64,000 bases of DNA from contig NZ_OY821667.1 of the NCBI RefSeq assembly GCF_963682185.1, positions 2,678,501-2,742,500 of the forward strand, given 5' to 3'. This document shows, piece after piece, positions 28,943 through 41,064 of this stretch. Below the pieces are notes generated by a model. That model did no database searches and was not told where the DNA came from. It worked only from the letters and a program-made list of their open reading frames with translations. The position numbers and the translations under genes are program-made. The stretch is from an uncultured Cohaesibacter sp. Lineage in GTDB: Bacteria > Pseudomonadota > Alphaproteobacteria > Rhizobiales > Cohaesibacteraceae. The first letter of the stretch is position 1. Each line of letters opens with the position of its first letter.

Positions 28943-30100
28943 TTAAAATTCCTCGCGATCACGCCCTTTGAAGCGGTCGGATTCCTTCATCGCATTCTTG
29001 ACCATCTTGCCGAAAGCCTTGGACTTGCGGCGGCTTTGGGCAATGCTTTGGGTGTTGCGATTGTCTTCCGCTTCCAGTTTGCGCCAGCGGTCAAGGCGCG
29101 CAGCATCCAGCTCTCCGGCCTTGATGGCGGCTTGTATGGCGCAGCCAGGTTCATTCTCGTGGCGACAATTGCGGAATTTGCACTGACCCGCCAGTTCCAG
29201 AATGTCATCGAACACTTGTTCGATGCCTGTACTTTTCTCATGCAGGCGCAGCGCACGGATGCCCGGTGTATCCACCAGCCATGCCCCGTTGATCGTCGGA
29301 TGCAGGGAGCGATAGGTCGTTGTGTGTCGCCCCTTGGAATCATCCTCGCGAATATCCTGCGTGGCGTCGCTTCGGCCGGTAAAGGCATTCAACAGCGTGG
29401 TCTTGCCAACGCCGGATGATCCGACCATGGCGATGGTTTGGCCCCTGCCACACCAGGGCGCAAGCTGGCCGACCACATCGGGATCTTTGGCATTGAGCCC
29501 GAGCACATCAAGCCCGTTCATCAGGCCCTTGGCCTGATCGATATAGGGCGCGGCATCCTCGCATAGATCCACCTTGGTCAACAGCACAACAGGTGTGACA
29601 TCCGCATCCCGAGCCAATGCGAGAAACCGCTCGATCCGTGCCAGATTGAAGTCATCATTGCAGGATGTGACCACAAACAGCACATCCACATTGGACGCCA
29701 TAAGCTGCTCGGACACGTCGGTCCCTGCGGCACGGCGCTTCAGTTCGGAGCGCGGATCAAGACGTCGGGCAATCTGATCGGTGTGATCGACCAGAACCCA
29801 GTCTCCCACGCCAAAGGCCGAGGTTGGCACCTTGTGTGGCGTGCGCAGCGAGCGTGTCCCCGCTTCGCCCAGCCCAACAACGATGGACCGTTGGATTTCG
29901 GAGATCCGATAGGGAGTAAGCGTCTCAAGCTCTTCCATGTCCAATTGGCTCATGAAATGGGAGGAAAAGCCCAACTCGGAGAGCGTCCAGTTGTGCTTTG
30001 CAGCCAGTGCAGGATCAAAAGCGGTTGGATGCGTGGATTTATCCGAAGAGTCGACAGACTTTGCGGGTATATGCTTTAGAAAATCATCGAAAGACGTCAT
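28943..30100 (-). CDS. rsgA: Ribosome small subunit-dependent GTPase RsgA
   Basis: RsgA is a circularly permuted GTPase that checks late maturation of the 30S subunit. The 385 residues show the OB-fold, then G4 (TKVD), G1 (GSSGVGKTTLLN), G2/G3 (HTTTYRSL and VDTPGIRAL), and the zinc knuckle CKFRNCRHENEPGC. The N-terminus has about 30 extra polar residues and the C-terminus is basic. It converges with the ferritin-like gene on the terminator at 28866. Confidence 0.95.
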   Translation of the reverse strand: MTSFDDFLKHIPAKSVDSSDKSTHPTAFDPALAAKHNWTLSELGFSSHFMSQLDMEELETLTPYRISEIQRSIVVGLGEAGTRSLRTPHKVPTSAFGVGDWVLVDHTDQIARRLDPRSELKRRAAGTDVSEQLMASNVDVLFVVTSCNDDFNLARIERFLALARDADVTPVVLLTKVDLCEDAAPYIDQAKGLMNGLDVLGLNAKDPDVVGQLAPWCGRGQTIAMVGSSGVGKTTLLNAFTGRSDATQDIREDDSKGRHTTTYRSLHPTINGAWLVDTPGIRALRLHEKSTGIEQVFDDILELAGQCKFRNCRHENEPGCAIQAAIKAGELDAARLDRWRKLEAEDNRNTQSIAQSRRKSKAFGKMVKNAMKESDRFKGRDREEF

Positions 30101-30355
30101 TGTCTTGCCTTATGCAATAAACTACCTGCGGCGCGAGCCTTTCGGCAGGGCCGTTTGGTCCAGGCAAGCAAGGGGAGCGCAAGGCTCAACCGCAATGTGC
30201 CCGGAAGACACTCATGACACTCATAAATACCCTCCTTTCCGACAAATTATCCGCAATGGGGTGTAACTTGCGTCACCATAGCCGAGCGTTCCGCGCTTGT
30301 CACCATCTACTGGCTGCCCATGATACGGGATCAGCAAGACTGTTGCGTGAAAGGC

Positions 30356-30781
30356 TCAGCTTTGTGGGGCCCAGCCATCGGGCGCCATCTCGAAGCCTTC
30401 AAACACAAAGCCCGGCGCAACCATGCAGCTAACAAGACTCCATGCGCCAGTGGATCGCGCCGATTGCCAGGCATGCCGCGGCACAATGCCCTGCGGTTGC
30501 TCACCTGCCAGAATATCCGGCCCCATGACGAGGGTCAGCTTGTCAGCTCCCTCTTGTGCGATGCTCAGCTCAAGGGGAGCGCCCGCTTGCCAGAACCACG
30601 CTTCCACCGCATCCACCCGATGCCAATGGGAAACCTCCCCAGCCTTCAGAAGATAATAGATTACTGTGGAATGGCCGCGCCCTTCCGGGCCTTCTGTATC
30701 TCGGAAAGTCTCGACAAAATAGCCACCTTCCGGGTGGTCCTGCATCCCCAGCTTTGCAATAACGGCATCGGCATCGAGCAT
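30356..30781 (-). CDS. Cupin domain protein, DUF985 family
   Basis: The 141-residue protein is a single cupin of the DUF985 (cupin_5) family, with HPEGGYFVETFR, STVIYYLLKAGEVSHWHRVDA and WSLVSCMVAPGFVFEGFEM. The His residues in SHWHR are the likely metal or ligand positions. The start at MLDADAVI has GGAG upstream; the frame is open further up to 30934 but crosses the gyrB terminator. Family function is unknown. It follows gyrB on the same strand, separated by that terminator. Confidence 0.85.
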   Translation of the reverse strand: MLDADAVIAKLGMQDHPEGGYFVETFRDTEGPEGRGHSTVIYYLLKAGEVSHWHRVDAVEAWFWQAGAPLELSIAQEGADKLTLVMGPDILAGEQPQGIVPRHAWQSARSTGAWSLVSCMVAPGFVFEGFEMAPDGWAPQS

Positions 30782-30837
30782 GACAGATCTCCAGAACAGA
30801 AGAAATAGCAAAGGGTTGGGTATTCGAGGGGCAAAAG

Positions 30838-30863
30838 AAAAGGCGCATCTTTGTGCGCCTTTT
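30838..30863 (-). terminator. Terminator of gyrB
   Basis: AAAAGGCGCA and TGCGCCTTTT form a perfect ten-base stem with a six-base loop just after the gyrB stop. On the minus strand it ends in TTTTCTTTTG. Confidence 0.92.
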
Positions 30864-30869
30864 GCTTGA

Positions 30870-33314
<2,445 letters not shown>

Positions 33315-33471
33315 TCATCCTTAAGCTACGGCTAACCCTTCACTTATACGAGGTTTTTCGCCGCGTTCAACCGCTTCTCGCCATCGCAGCAAGCGATCGC
33401 GGCCTCCTGTTGTGGAGAGTTTGCTTCAGAAGGCGAAGAAGTCTCTTGATACCACATAATAGTGGCAGAAA

Positions 33472-33903
33472 TCAGCGCTTCTGTGCCCGTTCCTGCTCGG
33501 ATCTGACATAAGCCAGTATCTGGGCGACTTCTGTTTGTGTCAGACCTTCCACAGGGTCCATCGGACCATAATCCCAATTGCGCTGCGGAGCACCATAATT
33601 CACGGCCTGAATGAAGGCCCGATCCGAAAGATTACCCTTGCTATAAATCCGGTTGATCAGGGCCGGACCAAAGCTTGTGCTGCGTCCTCCCACACCGTGG
33701 CAACTGAGGCAATTGGCATTGTATAGCTTTAGGCCTTCCTTCCTGATCTGGGCGCTATCGAGGGTGGCGATCAGCTTGTCGTCACTCTGTTTTGAAAAAA
33801 AATCGCCGGTGGTGATCAGCAACAAAAGAATGAACAGCGAGATACACATGAATATCAGGCTGCTTCTTGATTTGGCAAAAGGAATACGACGTCTTCGCGC
33901 CAT
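33472..33903 (-). CDS. Membrane-anchored class I cytochrome c
   Basis: The 143-residue protein has a basic start, one membrane helix at about residues 16-34 and a periplasmic cytochrome c fold. The haem site is CLSCHG and the likely axial Met is in YGPMDPVEGLT. The helix probably serves as an uncleaved anchor, so it may carry electrons near a terminal oxidase. It lies 21 bases after recF and 166 bases before gyrB, all on one strand, which is not a usual place for a cytochrome. Its partner is unknown. Confidence 0.88.
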   Translation of the reverse strand: MARRRRIPFAKSRSSLIFMCISLFILLLLITTGDFFSKQSDDKLIATLDSAQIRKEGLKLYNANCLSCHGVGGRSTSFGPALINRIYSKGNLSDRAFIQAVNYGAPQRNWDYGPMDPVEGLTQTEVAQILAYVRSEQERAQKR

Positions 33904-33924
33904 AATGACCCCGTTTCTCGCTTC

Positions 33925-35121
33925 TTATTCTAGAGGAAGAATTGTACCACAGGAAACGTTAAAGCGTTCTGCTCGTTCTCCCAGTGGTAAAAAGATTCTG
34001 TCATCCGTTCCGGTAACGAAAGCCTGACAGCCGAGCCGGTCCAGAAGATCAAACAGCGCCAGCCTGCGGGTCTCGTCCAGATGGGCCGCAACTTCGTCCA
34101 GAAGCACCAGAGGCGTGCGTCCGGCCCGCTCGGAGACCAGATGGGCATGGGCAAGCACAATGCCCAGCAGCAACGCCTTCTGCTCACCGGTCGAACATTT
34201 GGCAGCCACCATGTCCTTGGGGCCATGCCGAACCAACAGATCGGAGCGGTGCGGACCGGTCAAGGTGCGCCCGGCGGCGCGATCTCGTGGTCGTCCTTGC
34301 CGCAGCACCGAGCGATAATGCTCTTCGCTTTCAATGGCCGGCCGCGAAAAGGCCTCGCTCTCCAACTGCCCTTCCAGATCGAGCACGGCATTGGGAAAAG
34401 CCGTTGTGCCTTCTTCCCCATGCAAGATCGACAAGGAGCGGTTCAAAAGCGCAATCAATTCAGCCCGTGCCGTTGCAATGGCTGAGCCGAATTCGGCCAT
34501 TTGCGCCTCGATCCCGTCCAGCCACACGCTCTCATGGGGAGCTTCGTCAAGCAGGCGATTACGCTGGCGCATGGCCTTTTCAAAGGCGTTGACCCGTGTG
34601 CCGTGGGTCTTGTCGATGGCCAGCACCATCCGGTCCAGCCATTTGCGTCGCTCGGAGGCGGCACCCGTAAACAGGCTGTCCATCTGTGGTGTCAACCACA
34701 GCACAGAGACATGATCAGACAGGCTCTCGGCTGACTTGGCCGTGGCACCATTGATGCGGATTCGTCGTTGCAGGCTGCCATCCGGGCCCGGCTGCAATCC
34801 GGTGCCCAGTTTGATATCGCCAGAGGGAGTATCGAGTGTAACCGAAACGGCCCAACTGCCTTCGCTCGATTGTTCCCGCGCAATCTCTGGATAGGCAACG
34901 CGCCGGAGGCCACGACCGGGAGAGAGAAAGGAAACGGCCTCAAGCAGATTGGTCTTGCCGGAGCCATTCGCGCCCGTCAGCACCACATGCTTGCCATCAA
35001 GCCCGAGGCTGAGAGAGGCATAATTGCGGAAATTGGCCAGATTGATTGATGCGACCGTCACCCTGTCGACAGGCCGCTGAAGCTGGGCAGTCGGGTCTGG
35101 GCAGATCGAAGCTGTATTCAA
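33925..35121 (-). CDS. recF: DNA replication and repair protein RecF
   Basis: RecF is an SMC-like ATPase that loads RecA at gaps with RecO and RecR. The 398 residues show INLANFRNYASLSL, Walker A GANGSGKTNLLEAV, the signature region STGEQKALLLGIVLAHA and Walker B LVLLDEVAAHLD. Translation seems to start at TTG (35121) with AAGGA nine bases upstream. A three-codon frame (ATG CGG CCT TGA) ends over that TTG. The order dnaA-dnaN-recF is classic. Confidence 0.95.
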   Translation of the reverse strand: MNTASICPDPTAQLQRPVDRVTVASINLANFRNYASLSLGLDGKHVVLTGANGSGKTNLLEAVSFLSPGRGLRRVAYPEIAREQSSEGSWAVSVTLDTPSGDIKLGTGLQPGPDGSLQRRIRINGATAKSAESLSDHVSVLWLTPQMDSLFTGAASERRKWLDRMVLAIDKTHGTRVNAFEKAMRQRNRLLDEAPHESVWLDGIEAQMAEFGSAIATARAELIALLNRSLSILHGEEGTTAFPNAVLDLEGQLESEAFSRPAIESEEHYRSVLRQGRPRDRAAGRTLTGPHRSDLLVRHGPKDMVAAKCSTGEQKALLLGIVLAHAHLVSERAGRTPLVLLDEVAAHLDETRRLALFDLLDRLGCQAFVTGTDDRIFLPLGERAERFNVSCGTILPLE

Positions 35122-35196
35122 GGCCGCATTTCCTTTGATTTAGGGGACATCTGCCGCTCTCTGGAGGACGGGATGCGGCAGAAAGAATCACATGCA

Positions 35197-35229
35197 TAAA
35201 AGAATAGGGCATTTCGAATGGAAATGCCC
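35197..35229 (-). terminator. Probable terminator of dnaN
   Basis: GGGCATTTC (35207-35215) and GAAATGCCC (35221-35229) form a nine-base stem with a five-base loop. On the minus strand it is followed by TATTCTTTT, a weak T-tract. It lies between the dnaN stop and the recF start and may only attenuate. Confidence 0.65.
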
Positions 35230-35267
35230 CATGCATCTTTCATTTTTTCGCAAGGCTTGAGCCCCTG

Positions 35268-36386
35268 CTAGACACGCATCGGCATCAACACATAAAGCGT
35301 GTTGTTGTCGCCATCGTCCTGGATGAGCGTTGGCGAGCCGGAATCGGCCAGACGGAACTGGGCGCTGTCGCTTTCCAGCTGGTTGGTGATGTCCAGCAGA
35401 TAGCGGGCATTAAAGCCGATTTCCATCGGATCGGATTCATATTCAACGGTCAGCTCATCGGTTGCCGTGCCGGAATCCGGGTTGGAAACCGAAAGCACCA
35501 GACTGTTGGGCTGCAGGCTGAGCTTGACGGCGCGACCGCGTTCGTTCGACACGGTAGACACACGGTCAACAGCCTGAGCGAACAGGGCATTTTCAATCTT
35601 CATGACCTTGTCGTTGCCCTTGGGAATCACCTTCTCATAGTCAGGGAAGGTACCGTCGATCAGCTTGGAGGTCAGCACCACCGGACCGATTGTCAGGCGG
35701 ATCTTGGTTTCGGACAGCTCAACCGCAATGTTGGCTTCCGGATCTTCGATCAGCTTCTGGACTTCAGACACGGTCTTGCGCGGAACGATAACCCCCGGCA
35801 TGCCCTGAGCACCGGCAGGCGCGGGCAGCTGGGCTTGTGCGAGACGGTGGCCATCGGTGGCAACGGCACGCAGCACCGATGCGCCATCGATATCAAGGCT
35901 ATGCACATAGATACCGTTGAGATAATAGCGGGTTTCTTCGGTCGAGATCGCAAACTGGGTGTGATCGATCAACTTCTTCAGATCCAGCGCCGGAATGGTA
36001 AAATGATGCGAAAATTCACCAGCCGTGATATCAGGAAAATCCGTGACCGGCAGGATCTGCAAGGTGAAATGCGCGCGACCGGCAATGATGGCCAATGCGG
36101 TCTGTTCTTCGTTGGTTTCCAGCGTGACCTGCGATCCGTCCGGCAATTTGCGCACAATGTCATAAAGCATATGCGCCGGAACGGTGGTTGCTCCGCCGAT
36201 CTCTACCATCGCCGGTGCCGTTTCCAGCACTTCCAGATCAAGGTCGGTTGCCTTGAAAACCAGATCGCCACCTTCTGCACGCAGCATCACGTTGGACAGG
36301 ATCGGAATAGTGTTACGCCGTTCAACAACCCGGTGGACATGGTTTAGAGACTTCAAAAGGGTTGCCCGTTCGAGAGTGACTTTCAT
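35268..36386 (-). CDS. dnaN: DNA polymerase III beta subunit (sliding clamp)
   Basis: DnaN forms the ring clamp that tethers polymerase III to DNA. The 372 residues begin MKVTLERATLLKSLNHVHRV and end with the typical TLYVLMPMRV, spanning three clamp domains. It lies between dnaA (195-base gap) and recF on one strand. Confidence 0.97.
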   Translation of the reverse strand: MKVTLERATLLKSLNHVHRVVERRNTIPILSNVMLRAEGGDLVFKATDLDLEVLETAPAMVEIGGATTVPAHMLYDIVRKLPDGSQVTLETNEEQTALAIIAGRAHFTLQILPVTDFPDITAGEFSHHFTIPALDLKKLIDHTQFAISTEETRYYLNGIYVHSLDIDGASVLRAVATDGHRLAQAQLPAPAGAQGMPGVIVPRKTVSEVQKLIEDPEANIAVELSETKIRLTIGPVVLTSKLIDGTFPDYEKVIPKGNDKVMKIENALFAQAVDRVSTVSNERGRAVKLSLQPNSLVLSVSNPDSGTATDELTVEYESDPMEIGFNARYLLDITNQLESDSAQFRLADSGSPTLIQDDGDNNTLYVLMPMRV

Positions 36387-36581
36387 ATCCCAAATTCCCT
36401 ACATCAATACATCAACTATTTTTGCCCATACCATGCCCTGCAATGGCGGGGAAGCAACTTTGACCCTTCTTCCCTGATAAGGCAAGGGGATCGACCCGAT
36501 TCAGGCGCGATCCCCTCATATTTCTTCCACATGTCAGCGGCAATTTACCTGCATGATCAAGCGTAATACCGTTCGGAACCG

Positions 36582-38102
36582 CTATTCGGCGATGTTCCGT
36601 TTCAGCATTTCGATTTCCTGCTGCAAGGTATTGTCCGAAGATGCCAGCTCCTCGATCTTGCGTACCGCATGCAGCACCGTGGTATGGTCCCGGCCACCAA
36701 AGCGACGTCCGATTTCCGGCAGGGAGCGTGGCGTCAGCATTTTGGAAAGATACATTGCAATCTGGCGCGGGCGCACGATGGTGCGGGTCCGGCGAGATGA
36801 CAAAAGATCAGAGCGGGATACATTATAGTGCTTGGAAACAACGCGCTGAATGTCTTCGATGCGAATGCGGCGCGGTTCCTTGGAGCGGATCAGATCCTTG
36901 AGTGCCTGTTCGGCCATCTCAATGGAGATCGGAGCCCCGGTCAGTTGGTTATGGGCCATCAGACGGTTGAAGGCACCGTCCAGATCACGGCCGTTGGAGC
37001 GGATGATGCCAGCCACATGATCAAGCACCAGTTCCGGAATGGTCAGGTTCGGATCCCGACGCGCAGCCTGCGTGGCGCGATCAGAAAGGATAGACCGGCG
37101 CAGCTCTTTTTCAAGCGGCTGCAATTCGCTGACCAGACCACCAGCCAGACGCGAGCGGACGCGCTCGTCGAGGCTTTCCAGCTCGACCGGAGGACGGTCG
37201 GCAGCAACTACCACCTGACGGGCGCCGTCAATGAGGCTGTTGAGCGTATGGCAGAATTCCTGCTGGATGCTCTTGCCCTGAAGGAATTGCAGGTCATCGA
37301 TCAGCAGAATGTCGATGTCTCTGAGCGTATCCTTGAAATCGATGGCTGCCTGGCTCTTCAGCGCCTGAACAAAGCTATACATGAAGCGTTCGGCAGTCAG
37401 ATAGAGAACACGCGCGGTCGGATTCGACTTCTTGGCTTCCCATGCAATCGCCTGCAACAGATGGGTCTTGCCCAGACCAACGGAGGCATGCAGGAAGAGC
37501 GGGTTGAAGGAAACAGGCTGGCCGGGCTGGGCCATGGCCACCTGTTTGGCCGCAGCGTGAGCCAGCGTGTTGGACTGGCCGACAACAAAGGTTTCGAATG
37601 TCAGGCGCGGATCAAGCGGAGAGCCGCCCAACTGGTCCTGCTCCTGCCCCATGGCAGCCGCCGCTGAAGGACGCGCAAAACCGGAATCCTTGTTGCCCGC
37701 TTCTGCAGACTTGGCCGGAGCCTTGTTCTGAACGGTCTTTGGACGCACAGCACCGCGCACATACAGATCAATGCGGCGCACTTGCTCGCATTCCTCGCGC
37801 CAGAGTGCCATCAGAAGATCGCCATAATGCGACTGAATCCAGGATTTGAGGAATCGGGTGGAAACGGAAAGAATAACCAGTCCGTTCTGCTCATCCTCAA
37901 TTTCTACACTGGCAAACCAGCTTGAAAATACGTCTTCTCCGAGTTCCGCGCGCAGTCTTTTCTTCACGCGTTCCCATTCTTCTTTGCCCACTTTCACCGA
38001 AGGCTCCTCTTTTCGGGAGTCAGCCTCGGGAAAAGCCTGATGAGTCGCCGCACTCATCTCCATATCAACATTTCCCTTTGTGGCCGTCTGCTGTATTGTC
38101 AT
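36582..38102 (-). CDS. dnaA: Chromosomal replication initiator DnaA
   Basis: DnaA binds oriC and opens the duplex. The 506 residues show domain I ([22 protein letters not shown]), a linker, the AAA+ domain with [14 protein letters not shown] (Walker A) and [12 protein letters not shown] (Walker B), and the domain IV helix-turn-helix with [19 protein letters not shown]. The start codon gives about 35 extra polar residues before domain I. I see no consensus DnaA boxes in the 150 bases upstream, so this locus is not evidently the origin. Confidence 0.97.
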   Translation of the reverse strand: MTIQQTATKGNVDMEMSAATHQAFPEADSRKEEPSVKVGKEEWERVKKRLRAELGEDVFSSWFASVEIEDEQNGLVILSVSTRFLKSWIQSHYGDLLMALWREECEQVRRIDLYVRGAVRPKTVQNKAPAKSAEAGNKDSGFARPSAAAAMGQEQDQLGGSPLDPRLTFETFVVGQSNTLAHAAAKQVAMAQPGQPVSFNPLFLHASVGLGKTHLLQAIAWEAKKSNPTARVLYLTAERFMYSFVQALKSQAAIDFKDTLRDIDILLIDDLQFLQGKSIQQEFCHTLNSLIDGARQVVVAADRPPVELESLDERVRSRLAGGLVSELQPLEKELRRSILSDRATQAARRDPNLTIPELVLDHVAGIIRSNGRDLDGAFNRLMAHNQLTGAPISIEMAEQALKDLIRSKEPRRIRIEDIQRVVSKHYNVSRSDLLSSRRTRTIVRPRQIAMYLSKMLTPRSLPEIGRRFGGRDHTTVLHAVRKIEELASSDNTLQQEIEMLKRNIAE

Positions 38103-38254
38103 TTTGTTGTTCTAGCCTAATAGCCGCCAAAAACAGCTGTTTCCTTGATAAGCCGCAATTCTGGTGAGTTTATCTCGCTCTTCTTGTTGCAGCCAATTTG
38201 AATTTTTATTCCAAGCTACCGGTTTCGGCAATTCGAAAAACATCCAAAAGACGT

Positions 38255-38722
38255 TCAGAATTGTCGCCAGGGCAAGCCTGCATGCTTCCATCCGTTGCAA
38301 CTGGATCGGTGCAACGTATCGTCCAGATCGCCTTCAAAGCCTGAAGCGACATTGTAGCAAGGGCCATCCCATCTGGGGGTCATCTCGATCGCCGCATGCT
38401 GGGAGCGGGCGCCTGAGCGACACAGAAAATAGATTGGGCTGTCCTTTGCCACATTCCGCTTTTCAAGCTCGGCCAGTAGCCGTTCGGCAAAATCGCCATG
38501 GACACTCATGTCGGGATAGGAGAGCCATTCCACCAGAAGCACGTCCCGATCAGGTTGGTCCAAAACGGGGATACCGACATAAGACCACTCAGCATGAGTA
38601 CGCACGTCTACGAGTATGGCGTCAGGATCCTGAGACAGGGTCTTCCAGGCTGTCAGTACGTCAATGTCACCTGCGTAAGATGCCGATTTACTCAAAGACA
38701 AACACTCCTGTTCGGGTGACAT
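38255..38722 (-). CDS. Rhodanese-like domain protein
   Basis: The single rhodanese domain of about 155 residues shows AILVDVRTHAEWSYVG and the active loop CRSGARSQHAA with the catalytic Cys. Such proteins transfer sulfane sulfur or sense redox state; the substrate is not known. I chose ATG at 38722, preceded by GGTGG; a GTG at 38800 would add a His-rich 26-residue tail without a ribosome binding site. It lies between rpsT and dnaA on the same strand. Confidence 0.88.
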   Translation of the reverse strand: MSPEQECLSLSKSASYAGDIDVLTAWKTLSQDPDAILVDVRTHAEWSYVGIPVLDQPDRDVLLVEWLSYPDMSVHGDFAERLLAELEKRNVAKDSPIYFLCRSGARSQHAAIEMTPRWDGPCYNVASGFEGDLDDTLHRSSCNGWKHAGLPWRQF

Positions 38723-39335
38723 CAAGCCACCAGATGATGGTACTGCATGAACCTGTCCATGGGCATGGCCGTGTTTTGGATATGGCCTGTGCTCCGACAC
38801 GGCAGGAACTTGAAAAACCGACCATACACCCTGCTGCCCACAAGGCTTGAAGGCCCAGATGCCCTCTTGCTAAAAAAGTCGACTTCCCGCCATGGTTGTC
38901 AGTTTTGATTTCAAAATGCCTTCGGGCTTTTGCTCTTCTATAGCAACCATGTCCCTGCGATATCCGACCATACACAGCCGAAGGGGGGCGTGCAAGAAGA
39001 ACGAAATCAGATTCTTTGTCCCGAATGGCCTCAAACAAACCACGCAGAATGCGCCAATTTTCTCTTGACCGGGCTATCCCTTTGCGACTCTTCAGATTCT
39101 GTCACCATTCGGTAACATTATGCAGATTCATTGCAGCGGAATTTTTTTTTATCGACTCCGATATTGACCAAAAAGAGAATCGTTGTTGTGATTTTCTTAA
39201 CTCTCTAAATTTCGGTCAAGGCTCTGAAAAATATGCATTTTTAGAATCGTTGATCAAAAGGAGAGTGAGCGCATCGGATTCGTTTAAACTATCGATCCAT
39301 ATTGCCGTTTTATGACGATTTTTGCCTGCCGCCAC
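38723..39335. other. Intergenic region between rpsT terminator and rhodanese gene
   Basis: This is about 610 bases without a supported gene; the part from 39090 to 39330 is very A+T-rich. AGAATCGTTG occurs twice (39176-39185 and 39243-39252). On the minus strand TTGACC (39214-39219), 17 bases, then GAAAAT gives a possible promoter for the rhodanese-dnaA direction. A plus-strand TTGACC lies at 39164-39169. No consensus DnaA boxes were seen. Confidence 0.4.
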
Positions 39336-39362
39336 AAAAAAGCCCGGCCAAAACCGGGCTTT
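39336..39362 (-). terminator. Terminator of rpsT
   Basis: On the minus strand AAGCCCGG and CCGGGCTT form the stem around TTTTGG, followed by TTTTT. It lies about 20 bases beyond the rpsT stop. Confidence 0.93.
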
Positions 39363-39381
39363 CAAGCATAAGAAACCGTTC

Positions 39382-39648
39382 TTAAGCAGCCAGCGCTTTA
39401 ACGCGTTTGCTCAGACGGGAGATTTTTCGAGAAGCGGTATTGGCATGAAATACACCTTTGGCAACGGCGCGCATCATTTCTGACTGTGCCTTGCGCAGAG
39501 CTTCGGAAGCGGCAGCCTGATCGCCAGCAGCGATGGCTTCTTCAACGAAACGGATGTAGGTGCGTACGCGCGTACGACGTGCTTTGTTGGTCGCAGTCTT
39601 ACGAGCAATTTTACGGGTCGCCTTTTTGGCGGAAACTGTATTGGCCAT
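39382..39648 (-). CDS. rpsT: 30S ribosomal protein bS20
   Basis: The 88-residue, Lys/Arg/Ala-rich protein begins [25 protein letters not shown], the typical bS20 start, and contains [20 protein letters not shown]. It binds 16S rRNA in the small subunit. rpsT upstream of dnaA is a frequent alphaproteobacterial arrangement. It has its own strong terminator. Confidence 0.97.
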   Translation of the reverse strand: MANTVSAKKATRKIARKTATNKARRTRVRTYIRFVEEAIAAGDQAAASEALRKAQSEMMRAVAKGVFHANTASRKISRLSKRVKALAA

Positions 39649-40001
39649 TGAGCCTATCCTTGTTTTCCATGCGGAGCCTTACCGGTCCGCTCACGCCGCT
39701 ACATCACAACAGCCCTCAAATCTGTACAGGCCAGGAAGGACGAGCAGCCAACCTTAGCAAAGCGGAGATGCGCTCTGCTTTCTCGAAATGATATGAATGA
39801 TCGGAGCCAAAGGGCTCCCGCTGCATACCGACAGCAAAAGGCGGCACATAAGGGCCGCCCATTGATCCGCGCTTATAGTCAAACTTGTTTGCCGCGTCAA
39901 CCATTCAGATCGACGAAAAGGCGCAGAAACCGGCCTTTTTCGGATTCATGAAAGATTAACCTCTTATCCGTCCGGATTGTTCTTGCTGCCAGGCGGGATC
40001 T
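39649..40001. other. Intergenic region upstream of rpsT
   Basis: This is 353 bases between the nucleotidase gene stop and the rpsT start. A 62-codon minus-strand open frame (39716-39904) begins immediately after a stop codon, has no ribosome binding site and resembles nothing I know, so I do not call it. The rpsT promoter should lie here, but no clear elements were seen. Confidence 0.4.
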
Positions 40002-40754
40002 TCAAGCGCGTACAGGCGTGTTTGGCACACCCCGACCGATGGCTTCCAGCACATCGCTCAGGAAACGGCCCAAATTGTCGGTCACATGATGAACATAAGG
40101 CACCTGTGTGCTTTCGGCCTCCCAGCGGCCATGAAAAACGTCCCGCATCTGATCAGGTACAATAAGCACGCAATTCATACCCAGAGCGTCAGGCACTTGC
40201 AGATTGCGCGCCAGATCTTCGAACATGGCCGAGCGGTTCGGATTGATGCCGGTCTGCTCCAAAAGCCGTTCATAGGGGGCACGATTGGGCTTAGGCTCAA
40301 GCCCGGCCCATACGATATCGAATACGTCATCGAAATAGTCGGTAATACCCAACCGCTCGGATACCTTGCGGGCATGGTCCTTCGTGCCGTTGGTATAGAT
40401 ATAGCGTTTGCCGGGCAGAGCACAGAGCGCCTGTCCCAAGAGCGGGTCCGGTTCCACAACGCTATGGTCGATGTCATGGACATATTCAAGAAAGTCATCG
40501 GGCGCAATATCATGCTCGATCATCAGGCCGCGCAGTGTGGTACCATATTGCTTGTAATAGCTATGACGCAGATGGGATGCGTCTTCGAGTGTCAGGCCAA
40601 GCAGATTGGACACAAACTCGTTCATCTTCACTTCCATCTGCGCGAAAAGATCGATATGGCGCGGATAGAGCGTGTTATCCAGATCGAAGATCCAACTGTC
40701 GATATCCTTGAAACTCTCCAGCAAATTGGAGCCGGAGCCATTCTCGCTTTGCAT
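40002..40754 (-). CDS. HAD-family pyrimidine 5'-nucleotidase
   Basis: The 250-residue HAD hydrolase shows motif I WIFDLDNTLYP, motif II IYTNGTKDHA, motif III Lys in EPKPNRAPY and motif IV FEDLARNL. DLDNTLYP plus this spacing is typical of the pyrimidine 5'-nucleotidase subfamily (Sdt1/PyrP-like), which dephosphorylates UMP or CMP. Substrate is inferred from the family. It is transcribed alone, on the same strand as rpsT. Confidence 0.87.
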   Translation of the reverse strand: MQSENGSGSNLLESFKDIDSWIFDLDNTLYPRHIDLFAQMEVKMNEFVSNLLGLTLEDASHLRHSYYKQYGTTLRGLMIEHDIAPDDFLEYVHDIDHSVVEPDPLLGQALCALPGKRYIYTNGTKDHARKVSERLGITDYFDDVFDIVWAGLEPKPNRAPYERLLEQTGINPNRSAMFEDLARNLQVPDALGMNCVLIVPDQMRDVFHGRWEAESTQVPYVHHVTDNLGRFLSDVLEAIGRGVPNTPVRA

Positions 40755-41064
40755 TTAGATCTCCAATAGTCTTCATTTGCCCAACGGGCCTTGTCCTGCA
40801 TGCAAACAGGAAACGATCCGGGACAATGCCACGAATGAGAGCATAAACCAAGCCGATGGCATGGCTTAGTGAAAAATTGCTCACTTTACGATCTTGAGGG
40901 AAAGCCCTTGCCAAGGAGCAAAAGCCCTGCATTAGATGGACCCGGTAGATATGAGTGCGTAGCATGGCCCAAAAAGGCCATTTTCTTCAGAACGGTATGG
41001 TCTATCATGGCATGAGGTGGGTGCCATGAAAAGACAAGCGGGCAAGAGATCAAGGGCAATCTGA
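40755..41064. other. Divergent intergenic region
   Basis: This is 310 bases between the divergent nucleotidase and histidine kinase genes. Minus-strand open frames here lack ribosome binding sites and known features. I see no clear promoter or repeat. Confidence 0.4.

Noticed and set aside
38103-39335. Candidate oriC upstream of dnaA
   Set aside because: I found no cluster of consensus or near-consensus DnaA boxes; A+T richness alone is not enough.
39716-39904. 62-codon minus-strand open frame upstream of rpsT
   Set aside because: It begins directly after a stop codon, has no ribosome binding site and no family resemblance.
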